DNA from: Methylotetracoccus sp.
Lineage (GTDB): Bacteria; Pseudomonadota; Gammaproteobacteria; Methylococcales; Methylococcaceae
Assembly (NCBI GenBank): GCA_025458755.1
Contig: JALORT010000069.1
Coordinates: 1 to 8,280, forward strand
Length of the DNA: 8,280 nucleotides
Direction of reading: 5' to 3'
Shown here piece after piece: positions 1 through 6,841 of the stretch. The translations under genes and the position numbers were made by a program. Numbering within the stretch: position 1 is the first letter of the stretch; every line of letters starts with the position of its first letter. The notes below the pieces were generated by a model. That model had not been told where the DNA came from. It searched no databases and saw only the letters and a program-made list of their open reading frames with translations.

Positions 1-117
1 GAAAGTAACAGGAGCATAGCAGGTCTTGGCGTCGTACAGACGGGGTGTCCTGGAGCCACGCGAGATGGAGAACGAGTTGTCTACCGTCGATCTGACTTGG
101 CGCGAGGGTGCCAGTGA
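1..117 (+). other. Upstream flank; possible 3' end of a truncated upstream gene
   Basis: No gene can be assigned with confidence. Frame 1 is open from base 1 to a TGA at 115-117, giving 38 codons. That TGA would overlap the GTG at 114 of the hydrolase as GTGA, a common arrangement for translationally coupled genes. However, only about half of these codons end in G or C, which is low for this DNA. A second frame, open from 20 to a TGA at 122-124, has more G/C-ending codons. It contains an ATG at 65 preceded by GGAG at 52-55, which would encode a 19-residue peptide. The stretch could be the tail of an upstream gene, a short leader, or non-coding. Confidence 0.3.
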
Positions 118-992
118 GCACTGACAGTGGCCAATATCAAGCCGCCTGGATCGAGGTCAATGGAATACGCCTTCATGTGATTCAAGCCGGACCGGAGGAT
201 GGTCCGCTGGTCATCCTTCTGCACGGTTTTCCAGAATTCTGGTATGGCTGGCGTCATCAGATCCCGAGCCTGGCAGCTGCCGGCTGCCGCGTATGGATCC
301 CGGATCAACGGGGTTACAACCTGAGCGCCAAACCCGCCGGCATCGACGCCTACCGGCTCGAGAGATTGGCCGGCGATGTCGTCGGATTGATTGAGGCCGC
401 GGGGGAACAGCAGGCCGATGTGATCGGCCATGATTGGGGCGGGGCCGTCGCCTGGTGGCTGGCCGCTCACCATCCGGATCGGCTGCGGCGCCTGATCGTG
501 ATCAATTGCCCCCATGGGTCCGCCTTTCGACGGCAGATCCGTCGCGACGCGGTACAACTGTGGCGAAGCAGCTACATCCTCTTTTTTCAGCTTCCTTGGT
601 TGCCCGAAATCGTCTCCCGCCTTGGAAACGGGGCCCTGCCAGCCCGGGTACTGCGCCGCAGCAGCAACCCCGGTACCTTCTCGGATGCGGAATTGGCGCA
701 CTACCGTCGGGCGTGGTCTCAACAGGGCGCCTGGACAGCAATGCTGAATTGGTACCGGGCCATCGTGCAGTGCCCGCCGCGCTTCTCGGCCGCCGACCGC
801 AGCGCTGTGCCCACGCTGCTGATCTGGGGAGCCCGGGACTGCTTCCTGTCCACGCCCATGGCGCAGCCCAGCATCGACTGCTGCGATGAGGCGCGGCTGG
901 TGTTGTTCGAAAGGGCCACCCACTGGGTTCATCACGAATGCGCGCCGCAGGTGAACGGCTTGCTTCGGGACTTCCTGTGCGCCGCCGGCTGA
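114..992 (+). CDS. Alpha/beta hydrolase, epoxide hydrolase-like
   Basis: Predicted cytoplasmic alpha/beta-fold hydrolase of 292 residues, close to the usual ~290-320 for bacterial epoxide hydrolases. Visible motifs, in order, are HGFPEFW at 37-43 (oxyanion region), DQRGYNLS at about 64-71, and a GHDWGG nucleophile elbow with Asp107. A lid follows with Tyr154 and Tyr214 (in NWYRA), then the likely acid Asp242 in WGARD and the catalytic His270 in ATHWVHHE. An Asp nucleophile plus lid tyrosines fits epoxide hydrolases, in which an aspartyl ester opens the epoxide and the tyrosines activate its oxygen. Related haloalkane and haloacetate dehalogenases share the Asp nucleophile and cannot be fully excluded. 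I prefer the GTG at 114 over the in-frame GTG at 108, because the GAGG at 104-107 is then 6 bases away instead of touching the start. No signal peptide is seen. The substrate is unknown, and no neighbour suggests a pathway. Confidence 0.88.
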   Translation: MSTDSGQYQAAWIEVNGIRLHVIQAGPEDGPLVILLHGFPEFWYGWRHQIPSLAAAGCRVWIPDQRGYNLSAKPAGIDAYRLERLAGDVVGLIEAAGEQQADVIGHDWGGAVAWWLAAHHPDRLRRLIVINCPHGSAFRRQIRRDAVQLWRSSYILFFQLPWLPEIVSRLGNGALPARVLRRSSNPGTFSDAELAHYRRAWSQQGAWTAMLNWYRAIVQCPPRFSAADRSAVPTLLIWGARDCFLSTPMAQPSIDCCDEARLVLFERATHWVHHECAPQVNGLLRDFLCAAG

Positions 993-1018
993 CTCGCCGA
1001 AGCGCAGTCAGCCGGCGG
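982..1018 (+). terminator. Strong hairpin over the hydrolase stop codon
   Basis: A perfect 13-bp inverted repeat has arms at 982-994 and 1006-1018. The 11-base spacer can itself add three pairs around a CGAA loop. The left arm contains the hydrolase stop codon TGA (990-992). No T-run follows, so it is not a classical intrinsic terminator. It may be a U-tract-less terminator, a 3' end stabiliser or a pause site. The perfect pairing is seen directly; the function is inferred. Confidence 0.55.
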
Positions 1019-1156
1019 GAGAGAAGTCTGCGATTTCAACAGGGTTTGGTTGGCGGTGCGGATTCGACATTTACTAGGCGGCGGCGTCGTAATAGGATGG
1101 CGGGGCAACACAGCGCGTTCCGGTTGCCCATCCCGCGCTCAGCCATCAGATTTCCG

Positions 1157-1163
1157 AAGGAGG
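1157..1163 (+). promoter_or_regulatory. Strong Shine-Dalgarno site for the secreted protein
   Basis: AAGGAGG lies 5 bases before the ATG at 1169. It decides the start of the following gene: the frame is open back to an ATG at 938 inside the hydrolase, but only the ATG at 1169 has a ribosome binding site, and it is followed at once by a signal peptide. Confidence 0.85.
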
Positions 1164-1168
1164 TTGAT

Positions 1169-1867
1169 ATGAAAACGAAAAAAATGCCATCGCATTCTCC
1201 ACTGTCGGCGATCGGCCTGTGCGCCGCGCTGGCTCTGCCGATTGGGGCCGCCGCTCAGGGCACCGTCGAACCGATGCCCGCACCCCAACGAGATCTGATT
1301 CCCGACACCACGCCGATTCCGGCCCATGTCAAACAGAAGATTCTCGATCACATGGCGCAGACAAATCTTGAACGTCTGCGCGGGTGGCCGGGTGTCATCT
1401 TCTACTGCCCGGTGGAGGAGGCGGCCAACGCCAACGTCAAAGCGATCTGCACGGCACTGAACGCCAAGGCCCAGGCGTTGTTCTCAGCGGCCAGCATCAA
1501 ATTCCAGATCGCCAAGAACGCTTTTGACGTGCACTTTCTGCCCCATATGACCGGACGGCTGGTGTTGGCCGTCGAAATCGACGCAACGCCGCAGGACGCT
1601 CAGCCGTCGGCGTTATTCGGAAAAGTCAAAGCGCTGGCGCATTACGCCCATGCGGTGAACTGGTCTTCCGAATTGAGTCCCGGTCAAGATTCCGCTGGCG
1701 TCAAGGGACCGTTGGATGTTCCGCAGCATGTCGATGCGATGCTGTGGGAGAGCAACCTGATCGCCGTCGCGCCGGGCAGCCAGGCCTCACTGACCGATCC
1801 GGTCGCGAAGGGACTGGAGCAGCGCGTTCAGCAATTCATCGACGAATTCAAGCGCATCAACAAGTAG
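1169..1867 (+). CDS. Secreted protein of unknown function
   Basis: A 232-residue protein that I do not recognise. Residues 1-29 form a signal peptide: a basic n-region (MKTKKM), a hydrophobic core, and a likely signal peptidase I site after Ala29 in AAA|QG. The mature protein would be about 203 residues, probably periplasmic. It begins with a Pro-rich stretch (about 35-52), followed by a mixed alpha/beta-looking region without membrane segments. There are two mature cysteines, Cys80 in FYCPVEE and Cys94, 14 residues apart, which could form a disulphide in the periplasm. The C-terminus is a charged helix rich in Glu, Gln and Lys. No enzymatic motif, heme site or repeat is visible. The gene follows the hydrolase after 176 bases and a hairpin, so co-transcription is uncertain. 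It converges on mltB. The coding call rests on the ribosome binding site, the signal peptide and sustained G/C-ending codons. Confidence 0.8.
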   Translation: MKTKKMPSHSPLSAIGLCAALALPIGAAAQGTVEPMPAPQRDLIPDTTPIPAHVKQKILDHMAQTNLERLRGWPGVIFYCPVEEAANANVKAICTALNAKAQALFSAASIKFQIAKNAFDVHFLPHMTGRLVLAVEIDATPQDAQPSALFGKVKALAHYAHAVNWSSELSPGQDSAGVKGPLDVPQHVDAMLWESNLIAVAPGSQASLTDPVAKGLEQRVQQFIDEFKRINK

Positions 1868-1896
1868 CCACTTCGTTCGGCCCTGGAACGACGAGC

Positions 1897-1923
1897 CTTC
1901 TCCTCCGTATCCGTCCGGAGAAG
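1897..1923 (+). terminator. Weak hairpin after the secreted-protein gene
   Basis: CTTCTCC (1897-1903) and GGAGAAG (1917-1923) form a 7-bp inverted repeat with a 13-base loop, 29 bases after the stop codon. An alternative inner pairing, CTCCG with CGGAG, competes with it. No T-run follows. It is a possible weak transcript end for the plus-strand gene. Confidence 0.25.
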
Positions 1924-2012
1924 ACACTGTGATCATTAGAAGGAGGTTGCACAGCGATCGGACTGACGTCCGCCACTTGGTGACTGGCGTTCCCCGCGCG
2001 CTGTTTTTCTGG

Positions 2013-2047
2013 TGCCCGGAGGGCATGAGCGACTGTCCGCTGGACAG
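2013..2047 (-). terminator. Two small hairpins downstream of mltB
   Basis: Reading away from the mltB stop on the minus strand, a 6-bp stem with a 3-base loop (arms 2042-2047 and 2033-2038) is followed by a 5-bp stem with a 3-base loop (arms 2021-2025 and 2013-2017). Beyond these, the minus strand has an A-run and no T-run, so this is not a textbook intrinsic terminator. The position between two convergent genes suits a transcript end for either strand. Confidence 0.35.
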
Positions 2048-2061
2048 CCCTCTCGGTCACC

Positions 2062-3225
2062 TTAATCGTTCGAGGCCGAGAACATCGACCGATAGCGGTC
2101 CTTGACGGCCTGCGCCAGTTCGTGGACCGCCATCGCGTAGTGCGTGCTGTGGTTGTAGCGGGTGATAACGTAGAAATTGGGGTGGCCCAGCCAGTATTCC
2201 TCCCCGTCGTTGGTGCTCAGACGGAGTAGACGAACGCTATCCGCGCTGCCGCGATAATTTCCGGCCGGGCGGATCCCGTACTCGGCGAGTGCCGACAGGG
2301 AATAACCCGTATCGAAACCCGATTCGGGCAATCGGGCCTCGGGACCGGTCGCGAGGGCGGGCGAAACGACTCGCTCGCCCTCGCGCCAGCCGTGTTCCGC
2401 AAAATAATTCGCGATACTGCCGATCGCATCCTCCGGTTGCCACAGGTCCCTGCGCCCGTCCCCGTCGAAATCCACGGCCCACCGCCGGAAGCTGCTCGGC
2501 ATGAATTGGCCGAGACCCATCGCGCCGGCAAACGAGCCGCGCGGCACGAGCGGGTCGATCCGCTCGTCCCGCGTCATCAGCAGAAAATGCTCGAGTTCTT
2601 CGGTGAAATACTCTGCACGGCGCGGATAGTCGAAGGCCAAGGTGGTTAACGCATCGAACACTTGGTCCTTGCCGACGTTGGCGCCGTAAATGGTCTCGAC
2701 GCCCATGATCCCCATCACGTACTCGCCCGGCACGCCGAAACGCTCCGTGGCGCGCCTCAAGGTCTTGGCATGGCGGGACCAGAATGCGGCCCCCCTGGCA
2801 ATGTGCTGCTCGGTCAGAAACTTGGCGCGGTAGCGGGACCAGGCGCCGGGACGCGGCTTAACCGTCGGCGCCTCCCGGTTCATGTATTCCAGCGTCCATT
2901 GTTTACGCTGCGCCCGTGAGAACAGGCCGTTCATGTACTCGCGGCTGAACCCATGCTGCAGCGCCATCCGCTCGATGAAGCGATCGACTGCCGGGTAGCC
3001 GGCGTAATCGCCCGAAACGAACGGTGCCGAGTAGCCGCCGACGCCATTCTGGCTGGCCGGTTTCGGAGCAGGCGCCTGCGGTTTCGCCGGAACCCGGGGT
3101 TCAGTCCTCCGCGCGAGGTCGGGGTTGGGGTTTGGGTAGGTCGGCTCAGGCGGCTTTGAGGCGCAAGCCGCGATCAAGGCTAAGGACAACGCCAACGAAG
3201 AGAGGCGGAAAGTCTTCGTTTTCAT
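2062..3225 (-). CDS. mltB: Membrane-bound lytic murein transglycosylase B (lipoprotein)
   Basis: A 387-residue MltB-family (SltB1, Slt35-like) peptidoglycan lyase. It cleaves the MurNAc-GlcNAc bond of the cell wall to form 1,6-anhydroMurNAc ends, acting from the inner leaflet of the outer membrane. The N-terminus is a lipoprotein signal with lipobox LIAAC, Cys21, followed by a Pro-rich linker to about residue 57. The catalytic Glu is Glu177 in GIMGVETIYG, matching the Slt35 motif GVETRWG. GAMGLGQFMPSSF (234-246) and FDYPRR are family hallmarks. DFDGDGRRDLW (252-262) matches the EF-hand-like calcium loop of Slt35. The end contains the conserved NFYVITRYNHS segment (about 350-360). I chose the ATG at 3225 over the in-frame GTG at 3240 because it puts the basic MKTKTFR directly before the hydrophobic core. 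No strong Shine-Dalgarno is visible for either. Length and motifs are intact, so the enzyme should be active. Confidence 0.95.
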   Translation of the reverse strand: MKTKTFRLSSLALSLALIAACASKPPEPTYPNPNPDLARRTEPRVPAKPQAPAPKPASQNGVGGYSAPFVSGDYAGYPAVDRFIERMALQHGFSREYMNGLFSRAQRKQWTLEYMNREAPTVKPRPGAWSRYRAKFLTEQHIARGAAFWSRHAKTLRRATERFGVPGEYVMGIMGVETIYGANVGKDQVFDALTTLAFDYPRRAEYFTEELEHFLLMTRDERIDPLVPRGSFAGAMGLGQFMPSSFRRWAVDFDGDGRRDLWQPEDAIGSIANYFAEHGWREGERVVSPALATGPEARLPESGFDTGYSLSALAEYGIRPAGNYRGSADSVRLLRLSTNDGEEYWLGHPNFYVITRYNHSTHYAMAVHELAQAVKDRYRSMFSASND

Positions 3226-3260
3226 CGGGATCTGCAGCACGGAGAGGTCATAAAAGAGAG

Positions 3261-3270
3261 TAGCATGCTA
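3261..3270. other. Perfect 10-bp palindrome upstream of mltB
   Basis: TAGCATGCTA lies 36 bases upstream of the mltB ATG, in the gap between mltB and the small charged-protein gene. It could be a dimeric regulator site or an accident of base composition. No convincing -35/-10 pair was found beside it. Confidence 0.2.
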
Positions 3271-3313
3271 GCATCTTCCGCGCGTGCTGCTAAGGGATCA
3301 AAGTGTGCGGATT

Positions 3314-3328
3314 CGCGTCCTCGACGCG
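3314..3328 (-). terminator. Hairpin just after the small charged-protein gene
   Basis: CGCGTC (3314-3319) and GACGCG (3323-3328) form a 6-bp GC-rich stem with a 3-base loop. On the minus strand it begins 3 bases after the stop codon of the 59-residue gene. No strong T-run follows. It probably ends or slows that transcript before mltB. Confidence 0.35.
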
Positions 3329-3331
3329 CGA

Positions 3332-3511
3332 CTATTCGGGCGACACGTCGGGCGTCTCTACCTCGGGCTCGACGGCCGGCTCCTCTTGAGTGGCCTCTTC
3401 TGCTGCTCCGGTGTCCTGCTTTCCGGCTTTCTTCTGCCGCTTTTCCTCCTTCTTGCGCTGCTTGGCGAGATCTCGTTGACGCTTTTCGAAGGCATAGTTC
3501 GGTTTGGCCAT
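3332..3511 (-). CDS. Small, highly charged protein of 59 residues
   Basis: A short gene below common length cutoffs. It starts at the ATG at 3511, with GGAG 8 bases upstream on the minus strand, and ends in TAG at 3332-3334. The N-terminus is MAKPNYAFEKRQRDLAKQRK. Residues 8-31 are a continuous Lys/Arg/Glu/Gln helix, strongly basic overall. Residues 38-59 are acidic and Pro/Val-rich (repeated E-P and V-E-P-E), ending in VSPE. The abrupt change from basic helix to acidic tail gives a split-charge protein, probably cytoplasmic, with no signal peptide or membrane segment. From memory, small proteins starting MAKPNY-FEKRQ are found across beta- and gammaproteobacteria without an assigned function; I could not check this. 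The gene lies between the exporter operon and mltB on the same strand. It is 160 bases from the outer-membrane gene, so it probably has its own promoter. RNA or ribosome binding is conceivable but unsupported. Confidence 0.75.
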   Translation of the reverse strand: MAKPNYAFEKRQRDLAKQRKKEEKRQKKAGKQDTGAAEEATQEEPAVEPEVETPDVSPE

Positions 3512-3671
3512 AGGACAGACTCCAGGGATTCAACGTTTTTGCGGACCGAGAGCGGCCGAAAATGGACAACTCAGGCTCCGGACATTTTGGCGGGGTATTC
3601 GCAAGCGTCAGTGAAAGCCGGAATTCGGGCGCAGCCCTCCGCGGGTCGATGCAGTGTACCCCAATCCCGCG

Positions 3672-5132
3672 TCAATCGCTCGCTGAGCCGGTGAGCTGCC
3701 GATCGACCTGCCAGCCACCGCCCAGCGCCTTGTACACGGCAATCAGGTTGGCCGACACCAGCGCGGCGCTCTCTGCTGCCTGTGCTTGCGAGGTCAGCAG
3801 CGCGCGCTGCGCAACCAATACATTCAGGAAATCCGCCAACCCGCGCAGATAGCGTTCTTCGGCCAGCCTGACCGCCAACTCATCGGCCTCGACCGCCTGC
3901 TGCAGCGCCTCGAGCCGCTGCTGCTCCATGGCGTATTGCACCAAGGCATCCTCGACTTCGCGAAATGCGTTCAGCACGGTGGATCGGTAGGCCCACAAGG
4001 CCTCCCTCGAACCGGCTTCCTTCGCCTCCAGGTTGGCGATATTGGCACCCCAGTAGAAAACCGGTGCGGTCAGCGTGGAGCCGATCGACCAGGATTTCCC
4101 GAGCAGTGTGAAATCGGTGACATCATTGTTCTGAAAGCCGAGAAACGTCGCCAGGTTGAGTTTCGGGTACAACTCCGCCGTGGCGCGACCGACTTCGGCG
4201 GTGGCTGCGGCCAAGTGGCGTTCCGCACGCTGGATGTCCGGCCGGCGCCGCATCAGGTCGGACGGCAGATCGGCGATCACGCGGAGCGGCGAAACCGGGA
4301 TAGCGCCCGCCGGGAGCAGCATCCGATTCAGATCGCTCGGATTGCGCCCGACCAATACCGCCAGCGCGTGGATCGCGACGTTCATCCGCGCCTCGAACTT
4401 GGGGATCTGCGCCTCGGTCGTGGCGACCTGGGAGCGGGCTTGTGTCACATCGAGTTCAGAGGTCAGCCCGGCGCGATTGCGTTGGCGGGTCAGTTGATGC
4501 GTATCGGCCTGGGTGGCCAGATTGTCGCGCGCGATCGCGATCTGCCGCTGGGCCAGCCGCAAATCGAGATAATTGCGCGCGACTTCGCCGAGCAGCGTCA
4601 CCAGCACGTCGCGCGCATTCTCGACCTCGACGCCGATGCGTGCATCGGCTGCCTCGATGCCGCGACGGATATGGCCGAAAACGTCCAATTCCCACCGGGA
4701 ATCGAAGCCCAGTTGAAAGATGTCGATGTGCTGGCCGCCGAGGCCGAAACCACCGGCGGTGCCGACGACACTGTTGCCGGACTGCCCAGTGAAATTGTTC
4801 TGCCGGCGGTTGGCGTAACCCCTGGCATCGATCAACGGCAAGCCTGCGGCGACGGCGATCACACGCTGCGACCGCGCTTGAACGATCCGCTCCTTGGCCT
4901 GTTTGACATCGGGATTGAAGCCGATGGCCTGCGCCACCAGTGCATTCAGCACCGGATCGTTGAAGGTGCGCCACCACGTCGCATTGTCTTTCGAAACTCT
5001 GCCGACTTCGGCGCTCGCCGCCTTGCTCCAGTGATGCGGTATTTCGACCGCCGGCCTTTCATAATCGGGGCCCACCATCGGGCAGCCCGAGAGCAGCACC
5101 GCAGCCAGCGCGGCGATCCAGCGCGGGTTCAT
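3672..5132 (-). CDS. NodT/OprM-type outer-membrane efflux lipoprotein (TolC superfamily)
   Basis: A 486-residue outer-membrane factor, the usual length for the family. It would form a trimeric outer-membrane barrel and periplasmic alpha-tunnel through which the pump expels its substrate. The signal peptide ends in lipobox LLSGC with Cys17, followed by the hallmark GPDYERP (21-27). Further family marks are WELDVFGHIRR (147-157), LPSDLMRRRPDI (289-300), the second-repeat segment around AELYPKLNL (319-327), RYLRGLADFLNVL (427-439) and ALGGGW (469-474). The two similar halves rich in Ala, Gln and Glu are the repeated OEP domains that form the coiled-coil tunnel. Its ATG overlaps the HlyD gene stop by 4 bases (ATGA), indicating translational coupling. 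It is the last gene of the exporter operon. Downstream, only a weak inverted repeat (3640-3645 with 3666-3671, 20-base loop) could act as a transcript end. Position and family support a role in the same pump as the upstream genes; the substrate is unknown. Confidence 0.93.
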   Translation of the reverse strand: MNPRWIAALAAVLLSGCPMVGPDYERPAVEIPHHWSKAASAEVGRVSKDNATWWRTFNDPVLNALVAQAIGFNPDVKQAKERIVQARSQRVIAVAAGLPLIDARGYANRRQNNFTGQSGNSVVGTAGGFGLGGQHIDIFQLGFDSRWELDVFGHIRRGIEAADARIGVEVENARDVLVTLLGEVARNYLDLRLAQRQIAIARDNLATQADTHQLTRQRNRAGLTSELDVTQARSQVATTEAQIPKFEARMNVAIHALAVLVGRNPSDLNRMLLPAGAIPVSPLRVIADLPSDLMRRRPDIQRAERHLAAATAEVGRATAELYPKLNLATFLGFQNNDVTDFTLLGKSWSIGSTLTAPVFYWGANIANLEAKEAGSREALWAYRSTVLNAFREVEDALVQYAMEQQRLEALQQAVEADELAVRLAEERYLRGLADFLNVLVAQRALLTSQAQAAESAALVSANLIAVYKALGGGWQVDRQLTGSASD

Positions 5133-6109
5133 GGCGCGCGGTCCGCGGGCCGTCCGGTGAGAATCCCGGCGTGATTCAGATCGGGCGCTTCGATGAAAAC
5201 GTCCATCTGCTGGCCCACGTAAACGGGAAGCTTCGCCGGATCGAAGCTGTACAGGACCTGAAGCACCCGGGTGTCGACGCGCTCGGTGCTGTCTCCGGTC
5301 AGCGAGCGCTTCGGCACGATGTAGGGCTCGACCCAGGCCAGGGTGAGATCGGTCCGGAATGCTGCGTTGCCGCGCAGGAAAGCCACCGCGTTGGCATCGC
5401 GGCGGAACCGCCAGGCATCGTTCTCGTCAATGTCGACGCGAATGTGCAGCTCCTCCAGATTGCCGAGCAGGATCAACGGCGCCGCGAGCACCCCGGCCGC
5501 CGCGAATTCACCGACGTGCACGTTGACCTGCAGCGCCTCGCCCGGCACCGGAGCGCGGATTTTCAAGCGTTCCAGCGTCGTCAGGGTGGTGTTCAGCTCC
5601 GCCTCCGCCTGCTCGACCTGGGCGCGGGCGCCTTCCAGGGCCGCTTTCGCGATCGCCAGCGCATTGCGCCGCCGCTCCAGTTCCTCGACGCTGATCGCGC
5701 GCCGGTCATCGACGGATTCGGCGAGGCGAAGCAGGGTCGCAACGTCCCTGACCGAGGCCTCGGCCTGCACCACGCCGGCACGCGCTTTGGCGACTGCCGC
5801 GCGGCGCACCCGTTCCTCGGCCAGAAACTCCCGGTCGTCAAGCTCGAACAGGACCTGTCCAAGCTTCACACGATCACCCACTTTCACCAGGAGGCGCTTC
5901 ACCACGCCCGAAAGCGGGGTTCCCACCGCAATGTTTTCGCTTTTCGCTTCCACCAATCCGGCGCCGGCAATGAAGGTTTCGAAGGGAGCCTGTGCCGGCA
6001 TCGCGACCGGCTCGGCAACCGGCACCGGTTCATTGCCGGCGGCGACGGTGTAGAGAGCGAACAAAAACCCTGCGAGCGAGATCAGCGGCAGCAGGTAGCG
6101 GGAAAACAT
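5129..6109 (-). CDS. HlyD-family periplasmic adaptor (membrane fusion protein)
   Basis: A 326-residue adaptor that would bridge the inner-membrane ABC permease and the outer-membrane channel. It has a single N-terminal membrane anchor at about 5-22, with the bulk in the periplasm. Residues about 58-90 and 182-218 look like the two halves of the biotinyl-lipoyl domain (GTPLSGVVKRLLVKVGDRV and RLKIRAPVPGEALQVNVHVG). Between them, about 93-181, is an Ala/Glu/Arg-rich alpha-helical hairpin, the part that docks on the outer-membrane factor. A beta-barrel-like region follows, with LHIRVDIDENDAWR at 221-234 and VGQQMDVFIEA at 298-308. The C-terminal extension is short, as in DevB-like adaptors. The start lies 15 bases after the ATPase stop. 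No Shine-Dalgarno is visible before this ATG (the upstream minus strand reads CCTCCCC), so translation may depend on coupling to the ATPase gene. The stop overlaps the next gene by 4 bases. Confidence 0.9.
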   Translation of the reverse strand: MFSRYLLPLISLAGFLFALYTVAAGNEPVPVAEPVAMPAQAPFETFIAGAGLVEAKSENIAVGTPLSGVVKRLLVKVGDRVKLGQVLFELDDREFLAEERVRRAAVAKARAGVVQAEASVRDVATLLRLAESVDDRRAISVEELERRRNALAIAKAALEGARAQVEQAEAELNTTLTTLERLKIRAPVPGEALQVNVHVGEFAAAGVLAAPLILLGNLEELHIRVDIDENDAWRFRRDANAVAFLRGNAAFRTDLTLAWVEPYIVPKRSLTGDSTERVDTRVLQVLYSFDPAKLPVYVGQQMDVFIEAPDLNHAGILTGRPADRAP

Positions 6110-6124
6110 CAGGGGAGGTTCGTT

Positions 6125-6841
6125 TCAATTCAGTGACGCGGGGGAATCCACAACGCGTACGATGCTCCCGTCGTCCATCTGCGCGATGCGGTCGGCAAAC
6201 TGGAAGATACGGGCGTCGTGCGTCACGATCACCAGTGCGCGGTCTTCGCGGACGGCGATCTGCTTCAGCAGTCCCATGACCTTGTGTCCCGTTTCGTGGT
6301 CCAGCGCACTGGTCGGTTCGTCGCACACCACGAGCCGGGGATTGTGAATGATGGCGCGCGCGATGGCGACACGCTGCTGCTGGCCGCCCGACAGCGTCGC
6401 CGGCAGCGATTTCGCGCGCGCTCCCAGTCCGACCTGTCCCAGCAGCGCAGCGGCCTGCTTGACCGCATCGGTTCGGTTCATGCCATTGATCAACAGTGGA
6501 ATCGACACGTTTTCCGCCGCCGTCAGCGTGGGCAGCAAATTGTAGGCCTGGAACACAAAACCGATGTTCCTGGCGCGGAACGCGAGCTTGGCCCTCGCCG
6601 ACAAATGCAGCATGTCTTCACCAAACACTCGGCACTCGCCGGAGGTTTGATCGAGGATGCCGGCCATCACCGAGATCAACGTCGTTTTGCCGCAGCCGGA
6701 CGGGCCGACCAGCATCATCAACTCACCCAGCGCGACATCTAAATCGACGCCCTGCAGCGCGGTCACTTCCGCCTCCCCGGAACCGTAGATCTTGACGACG
6801 CTGCGGCATCTGACCGCCGGCGGAAGGTCGGTGTCCGCCAT
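6125..6841 (-). CDS. ABC transporter ATP-binding protein, MacB/LolD/DevA type
   Basis: A complete 238-residue nucleotide-binding protein that powers the exporter on the cytoplasmic face. All motifs are intact: Walker A GPSGCGKTT at 46-54, Q-loop Gln98 in FVFQAYNLLPTLTAAENV, signature LSGGQQQRVAIARA at 150-163, Walker B LVVCDE at 170-175 with Glu175, D-loop SALD at 178-181, and switch His208 in VTHD. The combination NLLPTLTAAENV plus LSGGQQQRVAIARA is typical of the LolD/MacB/DevA subgroup that pairs with FtsX-like permeases, which fits the gene directly upstream. Its ATG shares one base with the permease stop (TGATG), so the two are translationally coupled. Only a weak AAGAG-like site precedes the start. 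A lipoprotein-release (LolD) role is less likely, because the operon continues with an adaptor and an outer-membrane factor. Confidence 0.95.
   Translation of the reverse strand: MADTDLPPAVRCRSVVKIYGSGEAEVTALQGVDLDVALGELMMLVGPSGCGKTTLISVMAGILDQTSGECRVFGEDMLHLSARAKLAFRARNIGFVFQAYNLLPTLTAAENVSIPLLINGMNRTDAVKQAAALLGQVGLGARAKSLPATLSGGQQQRVAIARAIIHNPRLVVCDEPTSALDHETGHKVMGLLKQIAVREDRALVIVTHDARIFQFADRIAQMDDGSIVRVVDSPASLN

Noticed and set aside
81..935. A 284-codon minus-strand frame opposite the hydrolase
   Set aside because: The plus strand carries the full set of catalytic motifs; the minus product is low-complexity and has no motif.
1046..1075. Promoter before the secreted-protein gene (TTGGTT, 18-base gap, TTTACT)
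   Set aside because: Both hexamers match the sigma-70 consensus poorly; similar matches arise by chance, so it is not listed as a feature.
938..1168. N-terminal extension of the secreted protein back to an ATG at 938
   Set aside because: It would overlap the hydrolase, is Arg-rich like out-of-frame high-GC sequence, and would bury the signal peptide. The ATG at 1169 has AAGGAGG upstream.
3640..3671. Terminator after the outer-membrane gene
   Set aside because: The stem is only 6 bp with a 20-base loop and no T-run; it is mentioned in the gene entry but not called.
3786..5174. A 462-codon open frame on the plus strand opposite the outer-membrane efflux gene
   Set aside because: It is the antisense shadow of a high-GC gene whose minus-strand product has all the NodT/OprM hallmarks. 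The plus-strand product has no recognisable domain.
5171..6136. A 321-codon plus-strand frame opposite the HlyD gene
   Set aside because: It is an antisense shadow; the minus strand encodes a complete adaptor with lipoyl and coiled-coil regions.
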